DNA from: Hyphomicrobiales bacterium
GTDB taxonomy: Bacteria > Pseudomonadota > Alphaproteobacteria > Rhizobiales > Xanthobacteraceae
NCBI GenBank assembly: GCA_016201085.1
Contig: JACQDO010000437.1
Span: forward strand, 1 to 9,568
Direction: 5' to 3'
DNA length: 9,568 nt
Position numbers and translations under genes: made by a program. Shown here one piece after another: positions 1 to 6,265 of this stretch. Under the pieces are notes generated by a model. That model was not told the origin of the DNA. It made no database searches and saw only the letters and a list, made by a program, of their open reading frames with translations. Positions within the stretch are counted from its first letter, which is position 1. Every line of letters starts with the position of its first letter.

Positions 1-1
1 G

Positions 2-670
2 GCGATCCTGGTGCCAGCCACCATCGCGCATGGCTTCCGCTTCACGCCGCGGGTCACCGACGGGTGGGTGTTGAGCTTCACCGAGGACGTCGCCGATGCG
101 CTCGGCGACCAGTCGGGTGAGGCGCTGGCGCGGCTGAAAGCCGTCGCGGCCAATCCGCTGCTGCCCATCGCCGACGCCGCCGAACGCAAGCGGCTCGCCC
201 TGCTGTGCAGCGATCTCAACGAGGAAGCCTCGCTGGCGCGCGAGGGCTATCGCCTCGCCATGCGCGGCCTGCTGGCGCTGATCGCCATCGAAGTGGTGCG
301 GCTGGGCGTGAGCCGCGCGCGCAGCGGCGAGGTGACGCTGTCGCGCACCGACGCGCGGGTCGAGGCCCTGCGGCAACTGGTCGACGAGCATTTCCGCAAG
401 GAACGCCTGATCAGCTTCTATGCCGGCCGGCTGGCGATGACGCCCGACCGTCTTAACGATCACGTCAAGCGCGCCACCGGCGTGACCGCCGGGCATTTGA
501 TCCGCCAGCGCGTGCTGACCGAGGCCAAGCGCCAGCTCGTTTTTACCCAGCAGCCGATCCACGAGATCGCCTACGATCTCGCCTTCTCCGACCCCTCGCA
601 TTTCACGCGCTTCTTCCGCAAGCAGACCGGCATGACGCCGCAGGCGTTCCGCGAGGGGCGCGGCGGTTAA
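2..670 (+). CDS. AraC-family transcriptional regulator, PobR-like (5' partial)
   Basis: The reading frame is open to the left edge, so the true start lies outside the window; a GTG at 11 is probably internal. About 222 residues are visible, against roughly 290-300 for the family, so the first part of the N-terminal sensor (cupin-like) domain is missing. The opening residues (AHGFRFTP, DGWVLSF) resemble the effector domain of PobR-type AraC regulators of 4-hydroxybenzoate use. The C-terminal third is a double helix-turn-helix: the SFYAGRLAMTPDRLNDHVK region is the first helix pair, and IHEIAYDLAFSDPSHFTRFFRK is the conserved AraC signature, ending in GMTPQAFR. The family binds DNA in the cytoplasm and usually activates on an aromatic ligand. 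Nearby pcaD-pcaC supports a role in protocatechuate/4-hydroxybenzoate control, but the exact target and ligand are inference. AraC family is near certain; the PobR subtype is moderate. Confidence 0.9.
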   Translation, partial: AILVPATIAHGFRFTPRVTDGWVLSFTEDVADALGDQSGEALARLKAVAANPLLPIADAAERKRLALLCSDLNEEASLAREGYRLAMRGLLALIAIEVVRLGVSRARSGEVTLSRTDARVEALRQLVDEHFRKERLISFYAGRLAMTPDRLNDHVKRATGVTAGHLIRQRVLTEAKRQLVFTQQPIHEIAYDLAFSDPSHFTRFFRKQTGMTPQAFREGRGG

Positions 671-680
671 CCTTGCCTGC

Positions 681-729
681 GAGCATGATCCCGAAAAGTG
701 GGTACCGGTTTTCGGAAAAGATCATGCTC
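681..729. repeat. 49-bp palindromic intergenic element, copy 1
   Basis: Ten-base perfect outer arms (681-690 and 720-729, GAGCATGATC and its complement) enclose a second paired segment (CCGAAAA 691-697 with TTTTCGG 709-715) around GTGGGTACCGG; AAAA at 716-719 is a bulge on one side. It lies 10 bp after the regulator's stop codon. A near-identical copy in the same orientation is at 3800-3848 (45 of 49 bases match). I associate this sequence type with dispersed intergenic palindromes in Rhizobiales genomes. As RNA it would form a strong hairpin that could protect the 3' end of the regulator mRNA. There is no T-tract, so it is not a classical terminator. Confidence 0.85.
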
Positions 730-824
730 ATGCAAAAGAACATGTTTAACGCGCGCGCCGGTAAGGTAAAATTTTGGTTTCTTTTGAAGTTTGCATTTGA
801 AGCGAATACCAATGGGTTCCTGCC

Positions 825-832
825 GAAGGAGG
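825..832 (+). promoter_or_regulatory. Strong ribosome binding site deciding the start at 838
   Basis: GAAGGAGG, nearly the full anti-Shine-Dalgarno complement, ends 5 bases before ATG 838. The frame is also open further upstream to ATG 673, but that stretch contains the palindromic element and low-GC sequence, so 838 is the true start. Confidence 0.85.
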
Positions 833-837
833 AATCC

Positions 838-1371
838 ATGCGGAAAGTATCCGGCGCTACCGTCGCCATGATCCTGGGCGTCGCGCTCTACTTCACGCTG
901 TTCTGGGGCTTCGACGCGCTGCGCATGCTGACCTCGCCGACCTACGGGCTCGAGGATGTGTGGCGTTCGCAATTCGTCTTCGGCATCGGCCGGATGTTCG
1001 GGCTCACGCCGATCGGGTTGATCAAGCTCGCCGCCTTCTTCGCCATGCTCAAGCTCGCGGTCGCCGCCATCTGCGCCGTGCACATCGCCGATCGCCTGCG
1101 CTGCCTCGCCGGCGGCAAGCCTGCCTCGGAAGTGCTGGAAGGCGGCCTCATCCTGGTGGTGCTGATCACCATCGCCTCGGTCGGCCCCGCGGTTTGGTCG
1201 CAGAACACCGAGCTGGTGCGCGAGCATGTGATCCAGCTTGCGCTCGCAGCCCTCGCCACCGCGCTCTGCATCGTCGAGCGCAGCTATCAGGAGGCCGCCA
1301 CGGAGAGCGAACCGGTCGCCGCCACCGCCGGCACGCCGCGCAACCAGACTTGGTTCACGCCCTGGCGGTAA
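838..1371 (+). CDS. Small four-helix membrane protein of unknown function
   Basis: The product is 177 residues and I do not recognise its family. Hydrophobic segments at about residues 9-28, 61-83, 102-120 and 131-146 predict four membrane helices in the inner membrane. The start resembles an uncleaved signal anchor, and the tail after residue 147 is polar (several E, A, T, ending TWFTPWR). No catalytic or metal-binding motif is evident; scattered His and Cys (H82, C79, C89, C144) form no recognised pattern. The start is fixed by a very strong Shine-Dalgarno sequence. The gene is monocistronic: a palindromic repeat lies upstream and an intrinsic terminator starts 29 bases after the stop. It converges on pcaC. 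Its position between a PobR-like regulator and pca genes might suggest a link to aromatics, but nothing in the protein shows this. Codon use matches the neighbours, so it looks native. Confidence 0.8.
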   Translation: MRKVSGATVAMILGVALYFTLFWGFDALRMLTSPTYGLEDVWRSQFVFGIGRMFGLTPIGLIKLAAFFAMLKLAVAAICAVHIADRLRCLAGGKPASEVLEGGLILVVLITIASVGPAVWSQNTELVREHVIQLALAALATALCIVERSYQEAATESEPVAATAGTPRNQTWFTPWR

Positions 1372-1400
1372 AGCGCGCCGAAATAATTCACGCAATGCAG

Positions 1401-1433
1401 TAGCTCGTCCGCAAGGGCGGGCTATTTTGTTTT
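1401..1433 (+). terminator. Intrinsic terminator of the membrane-protein gene
   Basis: Bases 1401-1410 pair with 1415-1424 to form a 10-bp stem (two G-U pairs) closed by a GCAA tetraloop at 1411-1414, followed directly by TTTTGTTTT (1425-1433). This is a textbook rho-independent terminator for + strand transcription. The right arm contains the complement of the pcaC stop codon (1422-1424) and the T-tract is the last coding bases of pcaC (Lys-Thr-Lys). On the - strand the G-U pairs become mismatches and no T-tract follows, so it should act in one direction only. Confidence 0.85.
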
Positions 1434-1811
1434 GGCGATCTCCCCGATAACGGAGGCGGCTTCCTTGAAGGCGTGATTGGCCGCCGGCACGCCGCAGTAG
1501 ATCGCCTGCTGCATGATGATTTCCTTGATGTCGTCTTCGGAAAAGCCGCCTTCGCTCAGCGCCGCCCGCACATGCATGCGGAACTCTTCCCACTTGTCGA
1601 GCGCCAGCATGGTGCCGATCACCAGAATGCGGCGGGTGCGCTCGTCGTAATGCGGCCGCGTCCAGATTTCGCCCCAGGCCGCGCGCGTGATGAAATCTTG
1701 GAACTCGGCGTTGAACGGCGTCTTTTTGGCGTTGGCGCGATCGACCCAAGCATTGCCCAGCACCTTGCGGCGCCGGGCCATGCCTTTCTCGTGACGTTCC
1801 TTTTCGTCCAT
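1422..1811 (-). CDS. pcaC: 4-carboxymuconolactone decarboxylase
   Basis: The product converts 4-carboxymuconolactone to 3-oxoadipate enol-lactone with loss of CO2 (EC 4.1.1.44), in the protocatechuate branch of the beta-ketoadipate pathway; it is cytosolic. At 129 residues it has the usual family length. The N-terminal block GNAWVDRANAKKTPFNAEFQ (19-38), then ITRAAWGEIWTRP (41-53), H80 in the MHVRAAL helix, and QQAIYCGVPAANHAF (101-115, with C106 and H113) are hallmark carboxymuconolactone decarboxylase sequences, all intact. The start ATG has AGAGG a short distance upstream. It follows pcaD by 11 bases, so the two are cotranscribed and probably translationally coupled; the lesion in pcaD may therefore alter pcaC expression. 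The 3' end overlaps the terminator of the convergent membrane-protein gene. The assignment is secure. Confidence 0.95.
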   Translation of the reverse strand: MDEKERHEKGMARRRKVLGNAWVDRANAKKTPFNAEFQDFITRAAWGEIWTRPHYDERTRRILVIGTMLALDKWEEFRMHVRAALSEGGFSEDDIKEIIMQQAIYCGVPAANHAFKEAASVIGEIAKTK

Positions 1812-1822
1812 CGCCGCAACCT

Positions 1823-2538
1823 CTATGAATGCAAGAAGTTGACCACGGTCTCCGCATAAGCCTTCGGCTGCTCGATATTCGAGATGTGCGCGGCGTCGAG
1901 TTCGGCGAGCTTGGCGCCCTTGATCTGCTTGGCGATCGCTTCGCCGGCCGAGGGCGGCGTCGCTGGGTCCTGCTTGCCGACGATAACGAGCGTCGGCGCG
2001 GTGACGCGGTGCCGAGGAACATGGTCTTCATGTGCGCGATCGATTGCGGCGCGCGCTCGCGGAAACCCTTGGTGAACCAGCGCTCCATGTTCGGATCGAC
2101 CAGTTCGCCGAGTCCTTTTTCCTTCACGAATTTAATGCGGTCGTTCCACGGGCCTTTGTCGGCGTAACTGTAATTGGTGTTGGACAGGATCAGCTTGTCG
2201 ATGCGGTCGGGCGCGTTGGCACCGAGCCATTGTCCGACCATTCCGCCCATCGACAGACCGCACCAATTGAACTTCTTGATTTTCAGGTCGTCGGCCACCG
2301 CCAGCACGTCGCGCCCGAAGCGCTCCATGGAGTAGGGGCCCTGCGGCACACCCGATTTGCCGTGGCCGCGACGGTCGTAGCGCACGACCCGGAACTGCTT
2401 GGTCCATTCCGAAATCTGGTCGTCCCACATGTGCAGATTGGTGCCGAGCGAATTGGACAGCATCAGCACCGGCGCGCCGGCCGGGCCTTCGACCTCGACA
2501 TAGATCGGGCAGCCATCGTCGGCATTGATCATCGGCAT
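1823..2538 (-). pseudogene. pcaD: 3-oxoadipate enol-lactonase, disrupted by internal deletion/frameshift
   Basis: An alpha/beta hydrolase that would hydrolyse 3-oxoadipate enol-lactone to 3-oxoadipate (EC 3.1.1.24). The N-terminal 178 residues are in frame from ATG 2538, which has GGGGAG six bases upstream. They carry the oxyanion region LSNSLGTNLHMW, YDRRGHGKS and the nucleophile elbow GLSMGG (S96). Family sequence stops at FLGTA near 2005. It resumes in another frame at about 2003 with TAPTLVIVGKQDPATPPSAG (presumed triad Asp) and LDAAHISNIEQP (triad His), running to TAG at 1823. The segment usually found between (an EGYxxCCxA-type stretch of about 22-24 residues) is absent. Total length 716 bp is 1 mod 3 short of an intact frame of about 260 codons. 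The N-terminal frame stays open past pcaC, so no early stop ends the faulty product, which lacks triad Asp and His. Either a real pseudogene or an assembly error. Confidence 0.82.
1997..2011. repeat. Short direct repeat at the pcaD deletion junction
   Basis: CGCGGTG occurs at 1997-2003 and again at 2005-2011 with one base between. This is exactly where the two conserved halves of pcaD meet: on the - strand one copy encodes the end of LGTA and the other the TA of TAPTLV. Repeats this short are typical endpoints of slippage or end-joining deletions, and can also mislead assemblers. Confidence 0.8.
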
Positions 2539-2693
2539 TGCAAACTCCCCATTCGCGGATTTTGGTTGTTTCGGTGTGGCGTCAGGTCACACACTTAAAG
2601 CGGTCGAGGCCCGCTGCAAAGCTCTTTTCATGGGCGCGCCAAGGGCTTAAGCCGTGTGTCGGGTCCGGTCTGCGTGCCAGGGAGACGACGCCG
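2539..2693. promoter_or_regulatory. Divergent control region between pcaD-pcaC and the cox operon
   Basis: These 155 bases separate two divergent operons and must carry both promoters unless they are expressed from further away. A perfect 10-bp palindrome GGCTTAAGCC lies at 2644-2653, 40 bases before the coxG start, and a loose GTGTG/CACAC inverted pair lies around 2574-2594. Either could be an operator. I see no convincing -35/-10 pair on either strand. The region contains no gene. Confidence 0.45.
2679..2684 (+). promoter_or_regulatory. Ribosome binding site of coxG
   Basis: AGGGAG lies nine bases before ATG 2694. The frame is open upstream to 2538, but that extension would cover the divergent control region. 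Two further in-frame ATGs at 2700 and 2706 are too far downstream to be preferred. Confidence 0.65.
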
Positions 2694-3143
2694 ATGGCGA
2701 TGGTGATGACAGGTGAGGTGCAACTCCCCGCCAGCCGCGAGGTGGTATGGGCAAAGCTCAACGATGCCGAGGTGCTCAAGGCCTGCATCCCGGGCTGTGA
2801 GGAGCTCAACAAGGCCTCCGACACCGAATTCCAGGCGGTCGCCGTCGTCAAAATCGGGCCGGTCAAGGCGCGCTTCAAAGGAAAGGTGAATCTGACCGAT
2901 CTCAATCCACCCAATGGCTACCGGATTTCCGGCGATGGCGAGGGCGGCGTCGCCGGCTTCGCCAAGGGTGGGGCCACGGTTGCGCTGGCGGAAAAAGAGG
3001 GCGGCACCCTGCTCACCTACAATGTCGAGGCGCAGATCGGCGGCAAGCTCGCCCAGCTCGGCCAGCGGCTGGTCAATGGCGTCGCCAAGAAGATCGCCGA
3101 CGATTTCTTCAAGAATTTTGCCGCCATGGTTGCGGCTGGCTAG
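2694..3143 (+). CDS. coxG: CoxG-like SRPBCC (START-fold) protein
   Basis: The 149-residue product is a CO dehydrogenase subunit G family protein: a helix-grip lipid/ligand-binding fold found with molybdenum-hydroxylase operons. Family signposts are the N-terminal GEVQLPASREVVWAKLND, the VLKACIPGCEEL loop (about 27-38), KIGPVKARFKGKV strands (about 53-65) and a C-terminal long helix GKLAQLGQRLVNGVAKKIADDFFKNF (about 116-141). It ends right after this helix, so it lacks the C-terminal extension that longer CoxG proteins use for membrane attachment. In the best-studied system CoxG is linked to placing CO dehydrogenase at the inner membrane; for short versions the role is unclear. It is the first gene of the operon, 158 bases before coxS. 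Family assignment is secure, specific function is not. Confidence 0.9.
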   Translation: MAMVMTGEVQLPASREVVWAKLNDAEVLKACIPGCEELNKASDTEFQAVAVVKIGPVKARFKGKVNLTDLNPPNGYRISGDGEGGVAGFAKGGATVALAEKEGGTLLTYNVEAQIGGKLAQLGQRLVNGVAKKIADDFFKNFAAMVAAG

Positions 3144-3211
3144 CTTTTTACCCTCCCAGGGGAGCAACAGTCCCTTGACCCGGACGCGGGCTGGGGTCCA
3201 AAGTTAAGACG

Positions 3212-3226
3212 AAATCGGCTCGATTT
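3212..3226. promoter_or_regulatory. 15-bp dyad symmetric site upstream of coxS (possible operator)
   Basis: AAATCG and CGATTT form perfect 6-bp arms around GCT. It lies in the 158-bp gap between coxG and coxS, 75 bases before the coxS start. A small hairpin (CGCCC 3244-3248 with GGGCG 3254-3258, five-base loop) follows. The symmetry and AT-rich arms in GC-rich DNA are operator-like, but no regulator can be assigned from the sequence. Confidence 0.35.
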
Positions 3227-3289
3227 AGGGCCTGAACGGTGGACGCCCTTTATGGGCGCGGCGAAAAGAGGGCTTTTGGCCCCGAATTT

Positions 3290-3295
3290 GGGAGG
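3290..3295 (+). promoter_or_regulatory. Ribosome binding site fixing the coxS start
   Basis: GGGAGG lies six bases before ATG 3302. The frame is open back to ATG 3239, but those extra 21 residues are not part of the conserved subunit and have no comparable site upstream. Confidence 0.8.
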
Positions 3296-3301
3296 AAGGT
3301 C

Positions 3302-3799
3302 ATGCCAGCGGTGTCCATGACGGTGAACGGCAAAGCCGTCACCGGCGATGTCGAAGCGCGCACCTTGCTGGTGCAATTCCTGCGCGAGCATCTGCGGCTG
3401 ACCGGGACGCATGTCGGCTGCGACACCTCGCAGTGCGGTGCCTGCGTCGTGCATGTCGACGGCATCGCGGCCAAGTCCTGCACGCTGCTGGCGCTGCAAT
3501 GCGAGGGCGCCAAGGTCACCACCATCGAGGGCCTGGCCGAGCCGAACGGTCCGCTGCATCCGATGCAGGAGGCGTTCCGCGAGAACCACGGCCTGCAATG
3601 CGGCTACTGCACGCCCGGCATGATCATGTCGGCGCTCGATATCGTGCGCCGCCACGGCAACGAGCTCGACGAGCACACCATTCGCGAACAGCTCGACGGC
3701 AACATCTGCCGTTGCACCGGCTATCACAACATCGTCAAGGCGATTGCGGCTGGCGCCAAAAATATGCCCAAGGCCAGCACGCGTCAGGCTGCTGAGTAA
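3302..3799 (+). CDS. coxS: Molybdenum hydroxylase [2Fe-2S] small subunit (CoxS-like)
   Basis: This 165-residue cytoplasmic subunit carries electrons from the molybdenum site in CoxL to FAD in CoxM. Two iron-sulfur domains are visible. The plant-ferredoxin type N-terminal domain has [16 protein letters not shown] with cluster cysteines C40, C45, C48 and C60. The C-terminal helical [2Fe-2S] domain has QCGYCTPGM (C100, C103) and GNICRCTGY (C136, C138). All eight ligands are present, so the subunit looks fully functional. Length matches the family (about 150-170). The gene sits between coxG and coxL; a 49-bp palindrome fills most of the 90-bp gap to coxL. The subunit type is shared by CO dehydrogenases, xanthine dehydrogenase relatives and heteroaromatic dehydrogenases, so it does not define the substrate. 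Confidence 0.95.
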   Translation: MPAVSMTVNGKAVTGDVEARTLLVQFLREHLRLTGTHVGCDTSQCGACVVHVDGIAAKSCTLLALQCEGAKVTTIEGLAEPNGPLHPMQEAFRENHGLQCGYCTPGMIMSALDIVRRHGNELDEHTIREQLDGNICRCTGYHNIVKAIAAGAKNMPKASTRQAAE

Positions 3800-3848
3800 G
3801 CGCATGATCCCGAAAAGTGGGAACCGGTTTTCGGAGAAGATCATGCGC
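3800..3848. repeat. 49-bp palindromic intergenic element, copy 2, inside the cox operon
   Basis: Outer arms 3800-3809 and 3839-3848 are perfect complements (GCGCATGATC), with the inner CCGAAAA/TTTTCGG pairing as in copy 1. It differs from copy 1 (681-729) at four of 49 positions. Positions 2 and 48 have changed together (A-T pair to C-G pair), so pairing is kept. It begins one base after the coxS stop and is followed by AT-rich sequence (3849-3875) before the coxL ribosome binding site. In the transcript it would form a hairpin between coxS and coxL and could affect segmental mRNA stability or subunit ratio; that effect is inference. Confidence 0.85.
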
Positions 3849-3889
3849 AAATTAGAAAGATAAAATAATAAGTCAGGGAGGAGACCGCC

Positions 3890-6253
3890 ATGAGCGCGAC
3901 CGGGATCGGCGCGGCGGTGCGCCGAAAGGAAGACTTCCGCTTCATCACCGGCAGTGGACAATACACCGACGATGTGGTGCGGCCGGGCGAGACCCGCGCC
4001 GTGTTCGTGCGCTCGCCGCACGCCCACGCCAAAATCAGGAGCATCGATGTCGGCGCGGCTCGCAAGATGCCGGGCGTGGTCGATGTTCTCACCGGCGCGC
4101 AACTTGCCACCGACAAGATCGGCAACCTGATCTGCGGATGGATGATCCATTCCAAGGACGGCACGCCGATGAAGATGGCGTCGCATCCGGCGCTGGCGGC
4201 GGCCAAGGTGAACTGCGTCGGCGATGCCGTTGCCGTTGTGATCGCGGAGACTTATGAGCAGGGCCGGGACGCGGCCGAGAAGGTCAAGGTCGACTACGAA
4301 GTGCTCGCCGCGGTGGTCGATCCGGCCAAGGCGCAGGCGCCAGGCGTGCCGCAAATTCATCCCGACATCGCCAACAACACGATCTATCAATGGCATCTCG
4401 GCGACGCCAAGGCGACGGCGGCGGCCTTTGCCGCGGCGGCGCACGTCACCAAGCTCGATATCGTCAATAACCGCCTGGTGCCGAACGCGATGGAGCCGCG
4501 CGCTGCGCTCGCCGAATACGACGCCGGCACCGACAACCTGACGTTATGGAATACCTCGCAGAATCCGCACGTCGCGCGCCTGGTGATCGCGGCCTTTGTC
4601 GGCATGGCGCCGGAGCACAAATTGCGCGTGATCGCTCCCGATGTCGGCGGCGGCTTCGGCTCGAAGATCTTCATCTATCCGGAAGAGGTCGTCTGCCTGT
4701 GGGCCGCGCGCAAGCTGCGCCGGCCGGTGAAGTGGACGGCCGACCGCTCGGAATCCTTCCTCACCGACGCGCATGGCCGCGATCACGTCACGCATGCCGA
4801 ACTCGCACTCGACGCCCAGGGCAAAATCCTTGCGTTGCGCGCCAAGACCATCGCCAATCTCGGCGCCTATATGTCGACTTTCTCATCGTCGGTGCCGACC
4901 TATCTGTACGCCACGCTGCTGTCGGGCCAATACGACATCCCGTCGATCTATTGCGAGGTCGACGCGGTCTACACCAACACCGCGCCGGTCGACGCCTATC
5001 GCGGCGCCGGCCGCCCGGAAGCGACCTTCGTGGTCGAACGGCTGATGGAGGTGTCGGCACGGCAGATGAAGATCGAGCCGGCCGACTTACGCAAGCGCAA
5101 CTTCATCAAGACGTTTCCGCACCAGACGCCGGTGATCATGGCTTACGACGCCGGCGACTATCACGCCTCGCTCAAGAAGGCGCTGGAGATCGCCGACGTG
5201 AAGGGCTTCAACAAGCGCCGGCGCGACTCCGCGCGCCACGGCAAGCTGCGCGGCCTCGGGTTCTCGACCTATATCGAGGCCTGCGGCATCGCGCCCTCAC
5301 AGGCGGTCGGCTCGCTCGGCTGCGGCGTCGGCTTGTGGGAAAGCGCCGAGGTGCGGGTCAACCCGACCGGCAGCGTGGAAGTGCTTACCGGCACGCATGC
5401 GCACGGCCAGGGCCATGAGACCACCTTCGCGCAACTGGTCTCGGAGCGGCTCGGCATCCCGTTCGAGAACGTCTCCATCGTGCACGGCGACACCGACAAG
5501 GTGCAGTTTGGCATGGGCACCTACGGCTCGCGCTCGGGCGCGGTCGGCATGTCGGCGATCGTCAAGGCGCTCGACAAGATCGAGGCCAAGGCCAAGAAGG
5601 TCGCCGCCCATATGCTGGAAGCGGCGGAAGGCGACATCGAGTTCAAGGACGGCAAGTTCACCGTTGCCGGTACCGACAAATCGGCGACCTGGGGCGACGT
5701 GGCGCTCAACGCCTATATCGCGCACAAATTCACCGGCGCCGAACTCGAGCCCGGCCTGAAGGAGACTTCGTTCTACGACCCGACCAATTTCACCTTCCCG
5801 GCCGGCTGCCACATCTGCGAGGTGGAGGTCGACATCGACACCGGCAAGACCGACATCGTCAATTGGACGGCGGTCGACGACTTCGGCGCCATCATCAATC
5901 CGATGATCGTGGAAGGCCAGGTGCATGGCGGCATCGCGCAAGGCGTCGGCCAGGCACTGCTGGAGGGCGCCGTCTACGACAAGAGCGGCCAGCTCGTGAC
6001 CGGCTCGATGATGGACTACACCATGCCGCGCGCGCACGATCTGCCGTCGTTCCATGTCGGCCTGACCGAGACCAAGGCGCCGTCCAACCCGCTCGGCGTC
6101 AAAGGCTGCGGCGAGGCCGGCGCGATCGCCGCGCCCGCCGCGGTGATCAATGCCATCACCGATGCCATCGGAACCGAAGACTTGGCCATGCCGGCGACCG
6201 CCAATGCGGTGTGGTCGGCGCTCAAGCGCGCGACCCCGCGCCAGGCAGCTTAA
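3890..6253 (+). CDS. coxL: Molybdenum hydroxylase large subunit, form II CO-dehydrogenase-like (CoxL-like)
   Basis: The 787-residue catalytic subunit binds the molybdopterin cofactor and belongs to the xanthine oxidase family. The N-terminal a/b-hammerhead domain (about 15-130, RRKEDFRFITGSGQYTDD) is followed by two cofactor-binding domains. GGGFGSK (253-259) is a cofactor-contact loop, AYRGAGR (369-375) the active-site loop, and KGCGEAGA carries the catalytic glutamate (E742). AYRGAGR is the form II signature. True Mo-Cu CO dehydrogenases have AYxCSFR, whose Cys ligates copper; here that position is G372. CO oxidation is therefore doubtful, and oxidation of another small, aromatic or heteroaromatic substrate is equally possible. 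GGGAGGAG lies six bases before the ATG. Gene order S-L-M also fits form II. The gene is full length with no lesions seen. Family is certain, substrate unknown. Confidence 0.95.
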   Translation: MSATGIGAAVRRKEDFRFITGSGQYTDDVVRPGETRAVFVRSPHAHAKIRSIDVGAARKMPGVVDVLTGAQLATDKIGNLICGWMIHSKDGTPMKMASHPALAAAKVNCVGDAVAVVIAETYEQGRDAAEKVKVDYEVLAAVVDPAKAQAPGVPQIHPDIANNTIYQWHLGDAKATAAAFAAAAHVTKLDIVNNRLVPNAMEPRAALAEYDAGTDNLTLWNTSQNPHVARLVIAAFVGMAPEHKLRVIAPDVGGGFGSKIFIYPEEVVCLWAARKLRRPVKWTADRSESFLTDAHGRDHVTHAELALDAQGKILALRAKTIANLGAYMSTFSSSVPTYLYATLLSGQYDIPSIYCEVDAVYTNTAPVDAYRGAGRPEATFVVERLMEVSARQMKIEPADLRKRNFIKTFPHQTPVIMAYDAGDYHASLKKALEIADVKGFNKRRRDSARHGKLRGLGFSTYIEACGIAPSQAVGSLGCGVGLWESAEVRVNPTGSVEVLTGTHAHGQGHETTFAQLVSERLGIPFENVSIVHGDTDKVQFGMGTYGSRSGAVGMSAIVKALDKIEAKAKKVAAHMLEAAEGDIEFKDGKFTVAGTDKSATWGDVALNAYIAHKFTGAELEPGLKETSFYDPTNFTFPAGCHICEVEVDIDTGKTDIVNWTAVDDFGAIINPMIVEGQVHGGIAQGVGQALLEGAVYDKSGQLVTGSMMDYTMPRAHDLPSFHVGLTETKAPSNPLGVKGCGEAGAIAAPAAVINAITDAIGTEDLAMPATANAVWSALKRATPRQAA

Positions 6254-6265
6254 AGGAGACAAGGC

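Noticed and set aside
667..2538. A 623-codon open frame on the - strand running through pcaD, pcaC and the membrane-protein gene
   Set aside because: Only the first 178 residues are PcaD. The rest is a high-GC shadow of pcaC and of antisense sequence, open because of the pcaD frameshift.
3153..3164. CTCCC/GGGAG hairpin just after coxG as a terminator
   Set aside because: The loop is only two bases with full pairing and no T-tract follows. The T-run lies before it, not after.
3239..3301. Upstream extension of coxS to the ATG at 3239
   Set aside because: The extra 21 residues are outside the conserved subunit, and a strong ribosome binding site stands just before ATG 3302.
681..3848. The two 49-bp palindromes as ends of a composite mobile element
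   Set aside because: No transposase lies between them, no target-site duplication is seen, and the interval holds ordinary housekeeping-like genes. Each copy is a complete dispersed repeat.
3861..3866. TAAAAT as a -10 promoter element before coxL
   Set aside because: No -35-like sequence lies at the right spacing upstream; the AT-rich run is better described as a leader.
3890..6253. Calling this a proven CO dehydrogenase
   Set aside because: The AYxCSFR loop with the copper-ligating cysteine is absent, so only homology, not CO oxidation, is supported.
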